Positions 1 through 8,499 of a DNA stretch of 20,001 nucleotides are shown here, piece by piece. The translations under genes were made by a program, and so were the position numbers. Under the pieces are notes generated by a model. It was not told the DNA's origin. It did no database searches and worked only from the letters and a program-made list of their open reading frames with translations. This stretch comes from DASVXQ01 sp040414855 (GTDB lineage: Bacteria; Actinomycetota; CALGFH01), in assembly GCA_040414855.1 (NCBI GenBank), contig JBEDUQ010000037.1, forward strand, positions 1 through 20,001, written 5' to 3'. Position 1 is the first letter of the stretch, and the number at the start of each line of letters is the position of its first letter.

Positions 1-398
1 GTCGCTTCGACGACGAGATCGCGTTGTGCGGCGCCCCGATCGAGGACCACCACGCCGGGGCCGACACCCGCTGGCGCTACGTGCCGGACGGCGGCGTCTA
101 CGGCATCCCGTACCGCTGCCTCGTGCCCGAGGAGGTCGAGGGCCTGCTGGTGGCGGGTCGCTGCTTCTCCGCCAGTCACGACGCGCACGCGAGCGCCCGC
201 TCGATGGGCACGTGCATGGGGATGGGTCAGGCCGCGGGCACGGCCGCCGCCATGGCCGCCGCCGCGGGCGAGGTCCCAGGGGAGCTGAGCCCCGACCGGC
301 TTCGAGCCAGGCTGGCGGAGGGCGGCGCCGTCCTCGAACCGCTGCCTCCCGCCGACGCCGTCGGAGGTGGGCCGCCGGCGGAGGCGAGCGGCGGATGA
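1..398 (+). CDS. FAD-dependent oxidoreductase, C-terminal part (partial at window edge)
   Basis: Only the last ~131 codons are present; the reading frame is already open at base 3, so the start lies upstream of the window. The segment with GIPYRCLVP, LLVAGRCFSASHDAH and MGMGQAAGTAAA matches the C-terminal FAD-binding region of the FAD_oxidored family (PF12831-type flavoproteins), where the final glycine/alanine-rich helix closes the dinucleotide site. The N-terminal Rossmann GxGxxG is outside the window. The stop overlaps the start of the next dehydrogenase gene by 4 bp (ATGA), so the two are probably translationally coupled and act in one oxidative pathway. The last ~25 residues are Gly/Pro/Ala-rich and look unstructured. 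The substrate is unknown; relatives occur in sugar or polyol catabolic clusters, and that role is inferred from the neighbours only. Confidence 0.8.
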   Translation, partial: RFDDEIALCGAPIEDHHAGADTRWRYVPDGGVYGIPYRCLVPEEVEGLLVAGRCFSASHDAHASARSMGTCMGMGQAAGTAAAMAAAAGEVPGELSPDRLRARLAEGGAVLEPLPPADAVGGGPPAEASGG

Positions 399-1207
399 CC
401 ACCGGACGGCGCCTGCGGGTGCTGGTCGCCGGGGCCCGCGGAGGGATCGGCGGCGCCTGCGTCGACCTGCTCGAACGCGAAGGCCACCAGGTCGTCGGCG
501 TCGACCGCGACCCCGGCGCCGCCCCCAGCGTTGACGGCGACCTGGGCGTTGACCGTGACCCCGGCGCCGCCCGTGACCCCGGTCCTCCCGGCGCCGGGGC
601 GCAAGCGGTCGAGGTCGCGGACATCACCGTTCCGGACGGCGCCGAGCGGGCGGTCGAGCTCGCCGAGGCGAGGCTGGGCGGCCTGGACGGCATCGTGCAC
701 GCGGTCGGGATGAGCGGGCGGCGGTTCGGCGACGGGCCGGTCACCCGCTGCACCGACGCAGCCTGGGCCGAGGTCCTGCGGGTGAACCTCGAGTCGGCGT
801 TCCGGCTGATGCGGGCCGGGCTCCCGGCGCTCGAACGGGCGGGCGGCGGCTCGTTCGTGACCATCGGCTCGGCGCTCGGCCAGTCCGTCGACCGCGACTT
901 CATGACCGCCGCCTACGCGGTCAGCAAGGGCGGGCTCGCCAGCCTGACCCGCACCGCGGCCATGGAGCTCGCCGGCAAGGGCGTGCGCGTCAACCTGGTC
1001 GCCGCCGGGCTGGTCGAGACCCCGATGGCGAGCCGCGCCCTGGGGGACGAGCGCATCGCCGGCCGTATGGCCGAGCTTCAGCCGCTGGCGGCGCGGGCCG
1101 TGACCGCCATGGAGGTCGCCGCGGCGGTCGCCTGGCTGCTGTCGCCCGCCTCAGGGCAGACCACCGGTGCCAGCCTGCCCGTCGACGGCGGCTGGCTGCT
1201 CCGCTGA
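395..1207 (+). CDS. Short-chain dehydrogenase/reductase (SDR family)
   Basis: This 270-residue NAD(P)-dependent classical SDR starts at the ATG that overlaps the upstream stop. Visible motifs are a variant nucleotide-binding glycine motif GARGGIG (residues 13-19), an acidic end of beta-2 (VDRD, from 36), the adenine-ring acidic motif ADIT, a degenerate NNAG as HAVG (102-105), the structural Asn131, and the catalytic set Ser159, Tyr174 and Lys178 (YAVSK). The C-terminal LPVDGGWLLR is typical of the family. The odd part is the loop after beta-2, lengthened by a run containing two copies of GVDRDPGAA (residues 35-43 and 51-59), produced by an in-frame 48-bp duplication. Acidic residues at the beta-2 end suggest NAD(H) preference. 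The gene is coupled to the flavoprotein upstream, and its 3' end overlaps the convergent dehydrogenase by 57 bp. The substrate is probably a sugar or polyol (inference). Confidence 0.9.
   Translation: MTTGRRLRVLVAGARGGIGGACVDLLEREGHQVVGVDRDPGAAPSVDGDLGVDRDPGAARDPGPPGAGAQAVEVADITVPDGAERAVELAEARLGGLDGIVHAVGMSGRRFGDGPVTRCTDAAWAEVLRVNLESAFRLMRAGLPALERAGGGSFVTIGSALGQSVDRDFMTAAYAVSKGGLASLTRTAAMELAGKGVRVNLVAAGLVETPMASRALGDERIAGRMAELQPLAARAVTAMEVAAAVAWLLSPASGQTTGASLPVDGGWLLR
497..572 (+). repeat. 48-bp in-frame duplication inside the SDR gene
   Basis: Bases 497-524 and 545-572 are the same 28-mer with two C-to-T differences, offset by 48 bp (16 codons). Each copy encodes GVDRDPGAA. A third, shorter remnant (RDPG) follows directly. 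The duplication lengthens the cofactor-side loop of the SDR without breaking the frame. Confidence 0.85.
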
Positions 1208-2473
1208 GCTGACGATGCGGCCGGGCAGCGCGTTGGGGTCCCAGGTGCCCTGGGCGACGGCAGGCACGAACCCTTCGAGGTCCGCGGCCTCGTCAGGCAG
1301 GTGGACGAGGCGCCCTGTCTCGGCCGACCGGTAGGCGGCCATGAGCAGCTCGGTGACCGCGAGCCCGTCGTGGAACGACTCGTCGGGCTGCCGGCCGCTC
1401 GAGAACGCCTCGACCATGTGCCGGTCCTCGTGGGTGTAGCCGTAGGTGAAGGCCTCGTCGGCGAGCACCGGCATCAGTCCGGTCTCGGCGTTCTGCTTCT
1501 CGATCAGGTCCTCGCCGGCCTCCTGGCCCCGCTCGAGCGTGCGGCCGATGAACAGCCTGGCCTCCGAGCTGAGGGTGTTCCACTCCAGCGAGTACTCGGG
1601 GCCGAGCACCTCACAGGTGATCCGCAGGCCCGGGCCGACGTAGCTCCACGAGGTGGTGGCCTCGGCGACCACCCGCCGGCCGTCGGCGGCGTCGTAGGTG
1701 ACCTGGGCGCGGGCGTAGTCCTCCGCCGGGGCCCGGCGGTAGTCGACCGCGCCGTCGTAGGTGGCCAGCAGCTCGTCGGCGTACCGCGGCTGGGTCCACT
1801 TGAGCGAGGCGATCTGGGCGGAGACCGCCCGGGGAGTGAGCTGTACCGGATCGCCCGGCCTGCTCAGGAGCTTCCTGGTCACCTCCATGGTGTGGCACAT
1901 CATGTCGCTGAGCACGCCGCCGCCCTGCCTGGTCGGGTCCCAGAACCAGGCGCGGTGCGGACCGCTGTGCTCCTCGCTGGCGCGGACGAGGTAGGGCGCG
2001 CCCGCCTCCCGGGCCGCGCGCTCCCACAGGATCTGGCGGCCGCGCTGGAGCGCCGGCGCGAAGATCTGGTTCTCGAGGTAGCCGTGGCGCAGCCCGGCCT
2101 CCTCGACCAGCCGCACGACCTCGCGCGCCTCCCGGAGGTTCCGCGCCAGCGGCTTCTCGCAGGCGATGCCGGCGAGCTCGGCCCGGCCGGCGGTCACCTC
2201 TCCGGCGATCGCCGCGACCTGCTCGACCCGCACGTGGTTCGGGGAGCAGAGCCAGATGGCGTCGACCGCGCGGTCACGCGCGAGCTCGGCCGGGTCGGTG
2301 TGGATGCGCGGGTCGCCCAGGCCGAGCCGCCGCGTCAGCTCGGCGAGCTCGGCGGCGGTCTGGGTGTTGCTGCTGCAGATCGCGGTGATGTCGGCGCCGC
2401 GAACCGCCTGCCACGCAAGGATGTGGAAGCGGGCGATGAAGCCACTGCCGACGATGCCGACGCCGAGTGTCAT
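1151..2473 (-). CDS. Gfo/Idh/MocA family oxidoreductase (first of a divergent pair)
   Basis: A 440-residue NAD(P)-dependent sugar or polyol dehydrogenase. The N-terminal Rossmann domain opens with GIVGSGFIARFH; the family EKP motif is CEKPLARN with Lys107; the C-terminal alpha/beta domain carries GPHRAWFWD and the DMMCH segment with Asp190 and His194, expected substrate-site residues. The ATG at 2473 follows a clear GGGGAGG ribosome-binding site. The family usually has 330-400 residues; here the C terminus is longer, and its last 19 codons run into the convergent SDR gene. The gene diverges from a second family member at 2620 and shares the GPHxAWFWD...GGG...D...CH pattern with it, so the two look like distant paralogues. 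The shared 146-bp intergenic region carries GntR-type boxes and an 11-bp triple repeat, so joint control is likely. Substrate not determinable. Confidence 0.92.
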   Translation of the reverse strand: MTLGVGIVGSGFIARFHILAWQAVRGADITAICSSNTQTAAELAELTRRLGLGDPRIHTDPAELARDRAVDAIWLCSPNHVRVEQVAAIAGEVTAGRAELAGIACEKPLARNLREAREVVRLVEEAGLRHGYLENQIFAPALQRGRQILWERAAREAGAPYLVRASEEHSGPHRAWFWDPTRQGGGVLSDMMCHTMEVTRKLLSRPGDPVQLTPRAVSAQIASLKWTQPRYADELLATYDGAVDYRRAPAEDYARAQVTYDAADGRRVVAEATTSWSYVGPGLRITCEVLGPEYSLEWNTLSSEARLFIGRTLERGQEAGEDLIEKQNAETGLMPVLADEAFTYGYTHEDRHMVEAFSSGRQPDESFHDGLAVTELLMAAYRSAETGRLVHLPDEAADLEGFVPAVAQGTWDPNALPGRIVSSAEQPAAVDGQAGTGGLP

Positions 2474-2510
2474 GCGAACCTCCCCGTTCGGCCGACCAGG
2501 CCTTCGCTTG

Positions 2511-2543
2511 GGTACGTGCCAGGTATATGCCAGGTACGTGCCA
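2511..2543. repeat. Three tandem 11-bp repeats in the divergent dehydrogenase promoter
   Basis: Three adjacent units read GGTACGTGCCA (2511-2521), GGTATATGCCA (2522-2532) and GGTACGTGCCA (2533-2543). The outer two are identical and the middle differs at two positions. Each unit is nearly palindromic (GGyACGTGCC-like). On the minus strand the middle copy contains TATACC, a possible -10 element for the gene starting at 2473. One repeat per DNA turn suggests a cooperative operator array; the binding protein is unknown. Confidence 0.7.
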
Positions 2544-2564
2544 GGGTCTTCCCCCGAGCGACAT

Positions 2565-2594
2565 GTCTAGACTACTGTCTAGCTCCGCTAGGAC
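2565..2594. promoter_or_regulatory. Putative GntR (HutC/DasR-type) operator boxes, dehydrogenase promoter
   Basis: GTCTAGAC at 2565-2572 is a perfect 8-bp palindrome, followed 12 bp later by GTCTAGCT (2577-2584) and a weaker GCTAGGAC (2587-2594). The core equals the centre of the known DasR/YvoA-class operator (TGGTCTAGACCA-like). A TAGACT hexamer at 2568-2573 could be a -10 element for the gene at 2620, which the box would cover. The same boxes occur beside the GntR gene at 9335-9360. CTAG is normally scarce in high-GC genomes, so the cluster stands out. Binding is inferred. Confidence 0.65.
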
Positions 2595-2619
2595 AGCAAT
2601 TTGGCACCTGGGAGGACAA

Positions 2620-3819
2620 GTGAGCCGCGCGCATCGTCTCACCATGCTCGGTGCAGGTCTCATCGGCGACTTCTACACCATGACGCTGCATGGCCGGCGG
2701 AGCCTCGACCGGGTCGAGGTCGTCTACTCGCGCTCGGAGGAGCGCGCGGCGGCGTTCGCGGGACGCTGGGCGATCCCGCACCACACCACCAACCTGAAGG
2801 AGGCGGTGGAGCACCCCGACACCGACGTGGTCGTGGTCGGCCTGCCCAACGACCTCCACGAGGAGGCGATCGCGCTGGCCGCCGCGGCCGGCAAGGCCGT
2901 GCTGTGCACCAAGCCCCTGGCGCGCACGGCCGACGAGGCCCGGCGGATCCTCGACACCGTCGAGCGTTCGGGGGTGTTCGCCGGCTACCTCGAGGACCTC
3001 TGCTACACGCCCAAGACGCGCAAGGCCGTGGACGCCGTGCGTGGCGGCGCGGTCGGCGACGTGCTGTGGGTGCGCTCGCGCGAGACGCATCCCGGGCCGC
3101 ACAGCGCCTGGTTCTGGGACGCCCGCAAGGCCGGCGGCGGCGCGATCGTCGACCTCGGCTGCCACTGCATCGAGATCATCAGGAGCTTCGCCGGCAAGGG
3201 CAACCGGCCGCTCGAGGTGATGTGCTGGAAGGACACGCTGGTCCACCCCATCGAGGCCGAGGACAACGCGATCGCGCTGGTGAAGTTCGACAGCGGGGCG
3301 ATCGGCCAGTTCGAGGTCTCCTGGACCTTCCGCGGCGGCATGGACCTCCGCGACGAGGTCGCCGGCACTGAGGGGACGATCTGGCTCAACCACTTCCTGC
3401 GCACCGGCTTCGAGATGTTCTCAAGCGGCGGCAGCGGCGGCTACGTGGCCGAGAAGGCCGAGACCGAGGCCGGCTGGCTGTTCCCGGTCGGCGACGAGGT
3501 CAGCGAGCTCGGCTACGTGGACATGTTCGCCGACATGTTCGACGCGCTCGACGGCGGCCATGCGCCGGCCGAGACCTTCTACGACGGCTACGTGGTCAAC
3601 GCCGTCATGGACGCCTGCCACCGCTCGGCGGCGTCGGGCCGCTTCGAGCCGGTGGACCTGGAGTGGCGCGGCGGGGTCACGCCGCGGGTCGCGCGGCGTG
3701 CGACCACCCTTGACGGCCGCACCGTGATCAAGCGCGAGACGCTCCCGGACGGTCGGGTCAAGCTGATCCTCAAGGACGAGACGACCGGCGACTTCGAGGA
3801 CCGGATCGTGTCGGGCTGA
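2620..3819 (+). CDS. Gfo/Idh/MocA family oxidoreductase (second of the divergent pair)
   Basis: A 399-residue NAD(P)-dependent sugar dehydrogenase. I chose the GTG at 2620 because GGGAGGA lies just upstream and the Rossmann motif (LGAGLIG, residues 10-16) follows closely; an open frame extends to 2467 but would run through the operator region. The EKP motif is modified to TKP (CTKPLART, Lys98): the catalytic Lys is kept but Glu is Thr. The substrate-domain motif GPHSAWFWD is followed by GGGAIVDLGCH with Asp178 and His182. The C terminus has a charged tail (DGRTVIKRETLPDGRVKLIL) beyond the usual fold. GntR-type boxes precede it, so it probably belongs to the same regulon as the sugar importer. 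The convergent permease gene ends 42 bp downstream. Confidence 0.93.
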   Translation: MSRAHRLTMLGAGLIGDFYTMTLHGRRSLDRVEVVYSRSEERAAAFAGRWAIPHHTTNLKEAVEHPDTDVVVVGLPNDLHEEAIALAAAAGKAVLCTKPLARTADEARRILDTVERSGVFAGYLEDLCYTPKTRKAVDAVRGGAVGDVLWVRSRETHPGPHSAWFWDARKAGGGAIVDLGCHCIEIIRSFAGKGNRPLEVMCWKDTLVHPIEAEDNAIALVKFDSGAIGQFEVSWTFRGGMDLRDEVAGTEGTIWLNHFLRTGFEMFSSGGSGGYVAEKAETEAGWLFPVGDEVSELGYVDMFADMFDALDGGHAPAETFYDGYVVNAVMDACHRSAASGRFEPVDLEWRGGVTPRVARRATTLDGRTVIKRETLPDGRVKLILKDETTGDFEDRIVSG

Positions 3820-3871
3820 CGCTCACTCGCTGGTCACTCGCTGGCGCTCACTCACTGACGCTCACTCGCTG
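3817..3871. repeat. Direct repeats at a convergent gene junction supplying stops on both strands
   Basis: TGACGCTCACTCGCTG occurs exactly at 3817-3832 and again at 3856-3871. Partial copies lie between them (GTCACTCGCTG at 3833-3843, then GCGCTCACTCACTG). The TGA opening the first copy is the stop of the plus-strand dehydrogenase, and the TCA in the second copy is the stop of the minus-strand permease. The copies are direct rather than inverted, so they do not form a classical terminator hairpin. Confidence 0.75.
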
Positions 3872-4857
3872 CTCCCGACGCCGCGCGCGTACACCCAGGC
3901 GAGCACCAGGATGATGCAGCCGTAGAGGATCTGCTTCAGCGCCTCGTCGACGGTGAGCAGGTTGAGCATCGTGTCGAGCACCGCGAGGATCAGCGCGCCG
4001 AGGATCGTGCCGGTGTAGCCGCCGATGCCACCGAGGATCGAGGTGCCGCCGATCACCGCGGCGGCGACCGAGGGCAGCAGGTAGGACCCGGCGAGCTGGA
4101 GGTCCACCGAGCCGCTGCGACCGCCGATCAGGATGCCGGCGACCGCCGCGAGCACGGCGCAGAGCACGTAGACGGCGGCCTCGACCTGCCAGACGCGCAC
4201 GCCCGCCAGGCGGCAGGCGACCCGGTTGTCGCCCACCGCATAGATCATCCGGCCGAGGCCGGTGCGCCGCAGGCCCAGCACCAGCCCGCTGCCGAGCAGC
4301 AGCCAGACGACCAGGTTCCAGGGGATCGGCCCGGCGATCGTGCCGCCGCCGAGCTCGAGCACGAAGCTGGACATGCGGGTCGCGCCGCTGAGAAAGGTCT
4401 GGCTGCCGACGGTGAGCAGCCCGGTCAGGATGCCGGACATGCCGAGCGTCATGATCAGCGGGTTGACCCGGAAGAGGCCGATCGCCAGGCCGTTCACCAC
4501 GCCGACGACCACCCCGACCAGCAGCCCGGCGACGATCGCCATGGCGGCCCCGTCCGCCGACTGGACCCCGGTGACGTAGGCGGCGGCGGTGGCGGTCATC
4601 GCCACCGACAGGTCGATGCCGCCGGTCAGCATGCACAGCGTCTGACCCCCGGCGAGCAGGGCGAGCGGTGCCGTGACCAGCAGCGTGTTGCGGAGCTGGT
4701 TCAGGCTCAGGAAGCTGCCGTCGATCACGGTGTTGGCGACCACCAGGGCCGCCAGCACGCCGATCAGCGCCAGCGTCGACCGGTCGCCGGCCGCCACCCG
4801 TGCCAGCAGGCGCCGCTCCGGCGCGTCGTCGGTGTCCCTGACGATCACCCCGCTCAT
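3862..4857 (-). CDS. CUT2 sugar ABC transporter permease (RbsC-like), second permease
   Basis: A 331-residue integral membrane protein of the ribose/xylose-type permease family. After a short cytoplasmic head it has about eight to ten hydrophobic segments. The family signature TGGIDLSVAMT sits early, IGGTSILGGIGG late, and the cytoplasmic loop that contacts the ATPase includes the RRTGLGRMIYAVGDN region. The ATG at 4857 overlaps the stop of the preceding permease (ATGA), indicating coupled translation. It is the last gene of the operon and ends inside the 16-bp repeat shared with the convergent dehydrogenase. With its sister permease it probably forms a heterodimeric channel, since two different permeases in one CUT2 operon usually do. 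The imported sugar is unknown. Confidence 0.93.
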   Translation of the reverse strand: MSGVIVRDTDDAPERRLLARVAAGDRSTLALIGVLAALVVANTVIDGSFLSLNQLRNTLLVTAPLALLAGGQTLCMLTGGIDLSVAMTATAAAYVTGVQSADGAAMAIVAGLLVGVVVGVVNGLAIGLFRVNPLIMTLGMSGILTGLLTVGSQTFLSGATRMSSFVLELGGGTIAGPIPWNLVVWLLLGSGLVLGLRRTGLGRMIYAVGDNRVACRLAGVRVWQVEAAVYVLCAVLAAVAGILIGGRSGSVDLQLAGSYLLPSVAAAVIGGTSILGGIGGYTGTILGALILAVLDTMLNLLTVDEALKQILYGCIILVLAWVYARGVGSSE

Positions 4858-5852
4858 GCCGCCGTCCTCCGCCTGGCTCGCAGCAGCCCGCCGACCAGGA
4901 CCACGAGCACGACGATCACACCCTTGACGACCTCGCCGTACGAAGGGTCGACGCCCAGACCGAGCATGATGTTGGGGATCAGGTACAGGCACCACACCGC
5001 GATCACCGGGCCGACCAGGCCGCCCACCCCGCCGCTGAGGGCGACGCCACCGAGCACGATCGCGGCCACCGAGTTCAGCGTCGCGGTCATGGCGATGGTC
5101 CCCTGCGGGCTGCCGCCGCCGGTGAAGGCCGTGGTGGCGAGCCCGGCCAGCCCGCACAGCAGGCCCCCGAAGGTGTAGGCCACGATCCTGGTGCGCAGGG
5201 GGTTCACCCCCGACAGGTAGGCGGCGTTGTCGCTGGAGCCGAGCGCGTGGATGGCGATCCCGGCGCGCGACCGGCGCAGCGGCATCCAGATCAGCAGCAG
5301 CGGCGCGAGCAGGCAGAGCAGCGCCGGCCACCAGGCGTTGCCGGAGCCGAGCACGAGCTCCTGGAAGCGGGGCGGAGCGCCGCCGCCGGGTGTGTGCAGC
5401 ACCAGCAGGGCCATGCCGCCCCAGACGAAGCTGGTCGCCAGCGTGACGATGATTGCCGGGATCCTCGACACGGTGACGATCAGGCCGGTGAGCGCGCCGA
5501 GCGCGCCGGTCACCGCCAGGCAGGCGAGCGCGACCAGCATGGACTTCCCGAAGCCCGCCTCCGCCATGAACCGCGCCGACAGGCAGTTGGCCAGCACCAG
5601 CAGCGCGCCGACCGACAGGTCGATCCCGCCGCCGATGACTACCACCGACTGCGCCATCGCCAGGTAGGCGAGGGCGAGGGTGGAGGAGAGCATGGTCTGG
5701 ATCTCGAAGGCGCCGAAGTTCCTGGTCTGCGAGGCGTTCCAGAGCAGCAGCACGGCGAAGAACGCGACCACCGCGCCCGTCCAGGCGTGCCGGCGCGCGA
5801 GCCGCCCGGCCACGGGCCCGAGCGGTCGGGTCGCGGTGGAGAGCGCGCTCAC
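4854..5852 (-). CDS. CUT2 sugar ABC transporter permease (RbsC-like), first permease
   Basis: A 332-residue membrane permease of the RbsC family. The GTG at 5852 overlaps the stop of the ATPase gene (GTGA), and this start gives a normal length; a longer open frame to 6110 only shadows the ATPase. Recognisable parts are the early GGGIDLSVGALL signature, the ATPase-facing segment RRSRAGIAIHALGSSDNAAYLSGV, and the late ALSGGVGGLVG motif. Hydrophobic helices are spread evenly along the chain, and the C terminus ends in a basic stretch (LLRARRRTAA) on the cytoplasmic side. It is translationally coupled to genes on both sides, so equal expression with the ATPase and the second permease is expected. 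Confidence 0.93.
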   Translation of the reverse strand: MSALSTATRPLGPVAGRLARRHAWTGAVVAFFAVLLLWNASQTRNFGAFEIQTMLSSTLALAYLAMAQSVVVIGGGIDLSVGALLVLANCLSARFMAEAGFGKSMLVALACLAVTGALGALTGLIVTVSRIPAIIVTLATSFVWGGMALLVLHTPGGGAPPRFQELVLGSGNAWWPALLCLLAPLLLIWMPLRRSRAGIAIHALGSSDNAAYLSGVNPLRTRIVAYTFGGLLCGLAGLATTAFTGGGSPQGTIAMTATLNSVAAIVLGGVALSGGVGGLVGPVIAVWCLYLIPNIMLGLGVDPSYGEVVKGVIVVLVVLVGGLLRARRRTAA

Positions 5853-7354
5853 CGCGACTCCGCCTCGGTCAGCGTCTCCGCGAGGCCGTGTGCGGCGCCG
5901 AGCAGCGCGGCCTCGTCGGCGGCCTCGGCGCGCAGCTCGGCGACGATGCGGCCGTCGTAGAGCACCAGGACCCGGTGGCAGGCCAGCGGGATCTCGCGCA
6001 GCTCGCTGGTGAACATCAGCACCGACTTGCCGGCGTCGGCGAGCTCGTGGAACAGGTCGTAGATCTGGTGCTTGGTGCCCACGTCGATGCCGCGGGTGGG
6101 GTCGAAGCACAGCAGGGTGCTGAAGCCGCCGACCAGCCAGCGGCCGATCGCGAGCTTCTGCTGGTTGCCGCCGGACAGGCGCTTGGCCTGCGCCTGGGCC
6201 CTGGTGTCGATGGAGAGGCGCTCGATCGCCTCGGCGACCTGACGCCGTTCCCGGTCGGCGTTGATCCAGCCCCAGCGGCCGGCGGAGTTGTAGTGCGCGA
6301 TGGCGAGGTTCTCGCGGACCGGACGCTGCGGCAGCAGCGCCTGCCAGCGGTCGGACGGCACCAGCGCCAGGCCGTGGCGGATCGCGGTGCCGGGGTGCCT
6401 GGCGACCACCCGCTGGCCGCCGGCGACGATCTCGCCCTGGGCGGCGCGCCGCTCCCCGGCCAGGATGGCGAACAGCTCGTCCTGGCCCTGGCCCTCGAGC
6501 CCGGTGATGCCGAGCACCTCGCCCTTCGCCACGGTGAAGGACACGTCCTGGACGCGGTGCCCGTCCGAGAGGCCACGGACCTCGAGCGCCGGCTCGCCCG
6601 TGTGCGTGCGCGCCGCGGGCGCGACCCGCCGCGGCTCGACCACGGCGAGCGCTGCCCGCTCGCCGAGCATGGCCGCGACGATGCGCCGCTCGCTGGTCTC
6701 GGCGGTGCGCTGGGTCTCGACGTTGCGGCCGTCGCGCAGCACGGTCACGCGGTCGCAGATCTCCTGGACCTCCAGGAGGCGGTGGGAGATGAACAGCACC
6801 GAGCGGCCCTCGGTGCGGGCGTTGCGGATGGCCTCGAAGACCCGGTCCGCATAGTCGGTGGGCAGCGCGGCGGTGATCTCGTCCAGCAACAGGAGCCTGG
6901 GGTCGTGCGCCAGCACCCGTGCCAGATCGAGCATGCGCAAGAGCGGCAGCGGCAGCGCGCCCGCCTGCTCACCGAGCTCCACGCCGTCGGGCGCGAGCTC
7001 GGCGAGCCGCCGACGGAACGCGGCCGTGTCGGTCCCCGTCAGCCGGAGGTTCTCGGCGACGGTCAGGTCCGGGACGAACGCCGGGTCCTGGAAGACCGGT
7101 GCGATCCCGCCGGCCCGAGCATGGCCGGGGGAGCGGAACCGCACCGGCCGCCCGGCGACCTCGACGGTGCCCTCGTCGGGGCGGAGCACGCCGGAGAGGA
7201 TCTTCACCAGCGTGCTCTTGCCAGCCCCATTGGCGCCGACGAGCGCGTGGACCTCGCCCGCGGTGACCGCGAGGTCGACCGAGCGGAGGGCGACGACCGG
7301 CCCGAACCGCTTGGCGACCCCGCGGGCGCGGAGCAGGTGCTCAGACGCTGTCAT
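5849..7354 (-). CDS. CUT2 sugar ABC transporter ATPase (RbsA-like), one degenerate ATP site
   Basis: A 501-residue protein with two fused nucleotide-binding domains, the length of RbsA. Domain 1 has an intact Walker A (GANGAGKST, 40-48) and Walker B (LLLLDE, Asp158-Glu159), but its signature helix reads LPLPLLR (134-140) instead of LSxGQ. Domain 2 keeps a good signature LSGGNQQK (from 393). It has no Walker A lysine (GLEGQGQDE), which is usual for the family, and it also lacks the Walker B glutamate: the expected DEPTRG reads DPTRG (Asp418-Pro419). In the head-to-tail dimer these changes fall on one composite site, leaving one competent and one dead site. The gene lies 25 bp after the binding-protein gene and overlaps the first permease. 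Confidence 0.94.
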   Translation of the reverse strand: MTASEHLLRARGVAKRFGPVVALRSVDLAVTAGEVHALVGANGAGKSTLVKILSGVLRPDEGTVEVAGRPVRFRSPGHARAGGIAPVFQDPAFVPDLTVAENLRLTGTDTAAFRRRLAELAPDGVELGEQAGALPLPLLRMLDLARVLAHDPRLLLLDEITAALPTDYADRVFEAIRNARTEGRSVLFISHRLLEVQEICDRVTVLRDGRNVETQRTAETSERRIVAAMLGERAALAVVEPRRVAPAARTHTGEPALEVRGLSDGHRVQDVSFTVAKGEVLGITGLEGQGQDELFAILAGERRAAQGEIVAGGQRVVARHPGTAIRHGLALVPSDRWQALLPQRPVRENLAIAHYNSAGRWGWINADRERRQVAEAIERLSIDTRAQAQAKRLSGGNQQKLAIGRWLVGGFSTLLCFDPTRGIDVGTKHQIYDLFHELADAGKSVLMFTSELREIPLACHRVLVLYDGRIVAELRAEAADEAALLGAAHGLAETLTEAESR

Positions 7355-7379
7355 GCGTGCTCCAGCTGCTTCGAGGCGC

Positions 7380-8453
<1,074 letters not shown>

Positions 8454-8499
8454 CTGGTGCCACTCCCCCTTCCAGGGATGGGTTCGACTCGAACGACGG

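Noticed and set aside
26..1207. Long frame fusing an N-terminal extension to the SDR
   Set aside because: The first 123 codons shadow the flavoprotein gene in another frame; the SDR starts at 395 with a 4-bp overlap.
1301..2623. 440-codon plus-strand open frame opposite the Gfo/Idh/MocA gene
   Set aside because: Antisense shadow caused by high GC; no family motif, rich in Arg/Gly/Val/Leu, and the minus-strand gene has motifs and a ribosome-binding site.
3817..3871. Rho-independent terminator between convergent genes
   Set aside because: The repeats are direct, not inverted, and there is no U-run on either strand.
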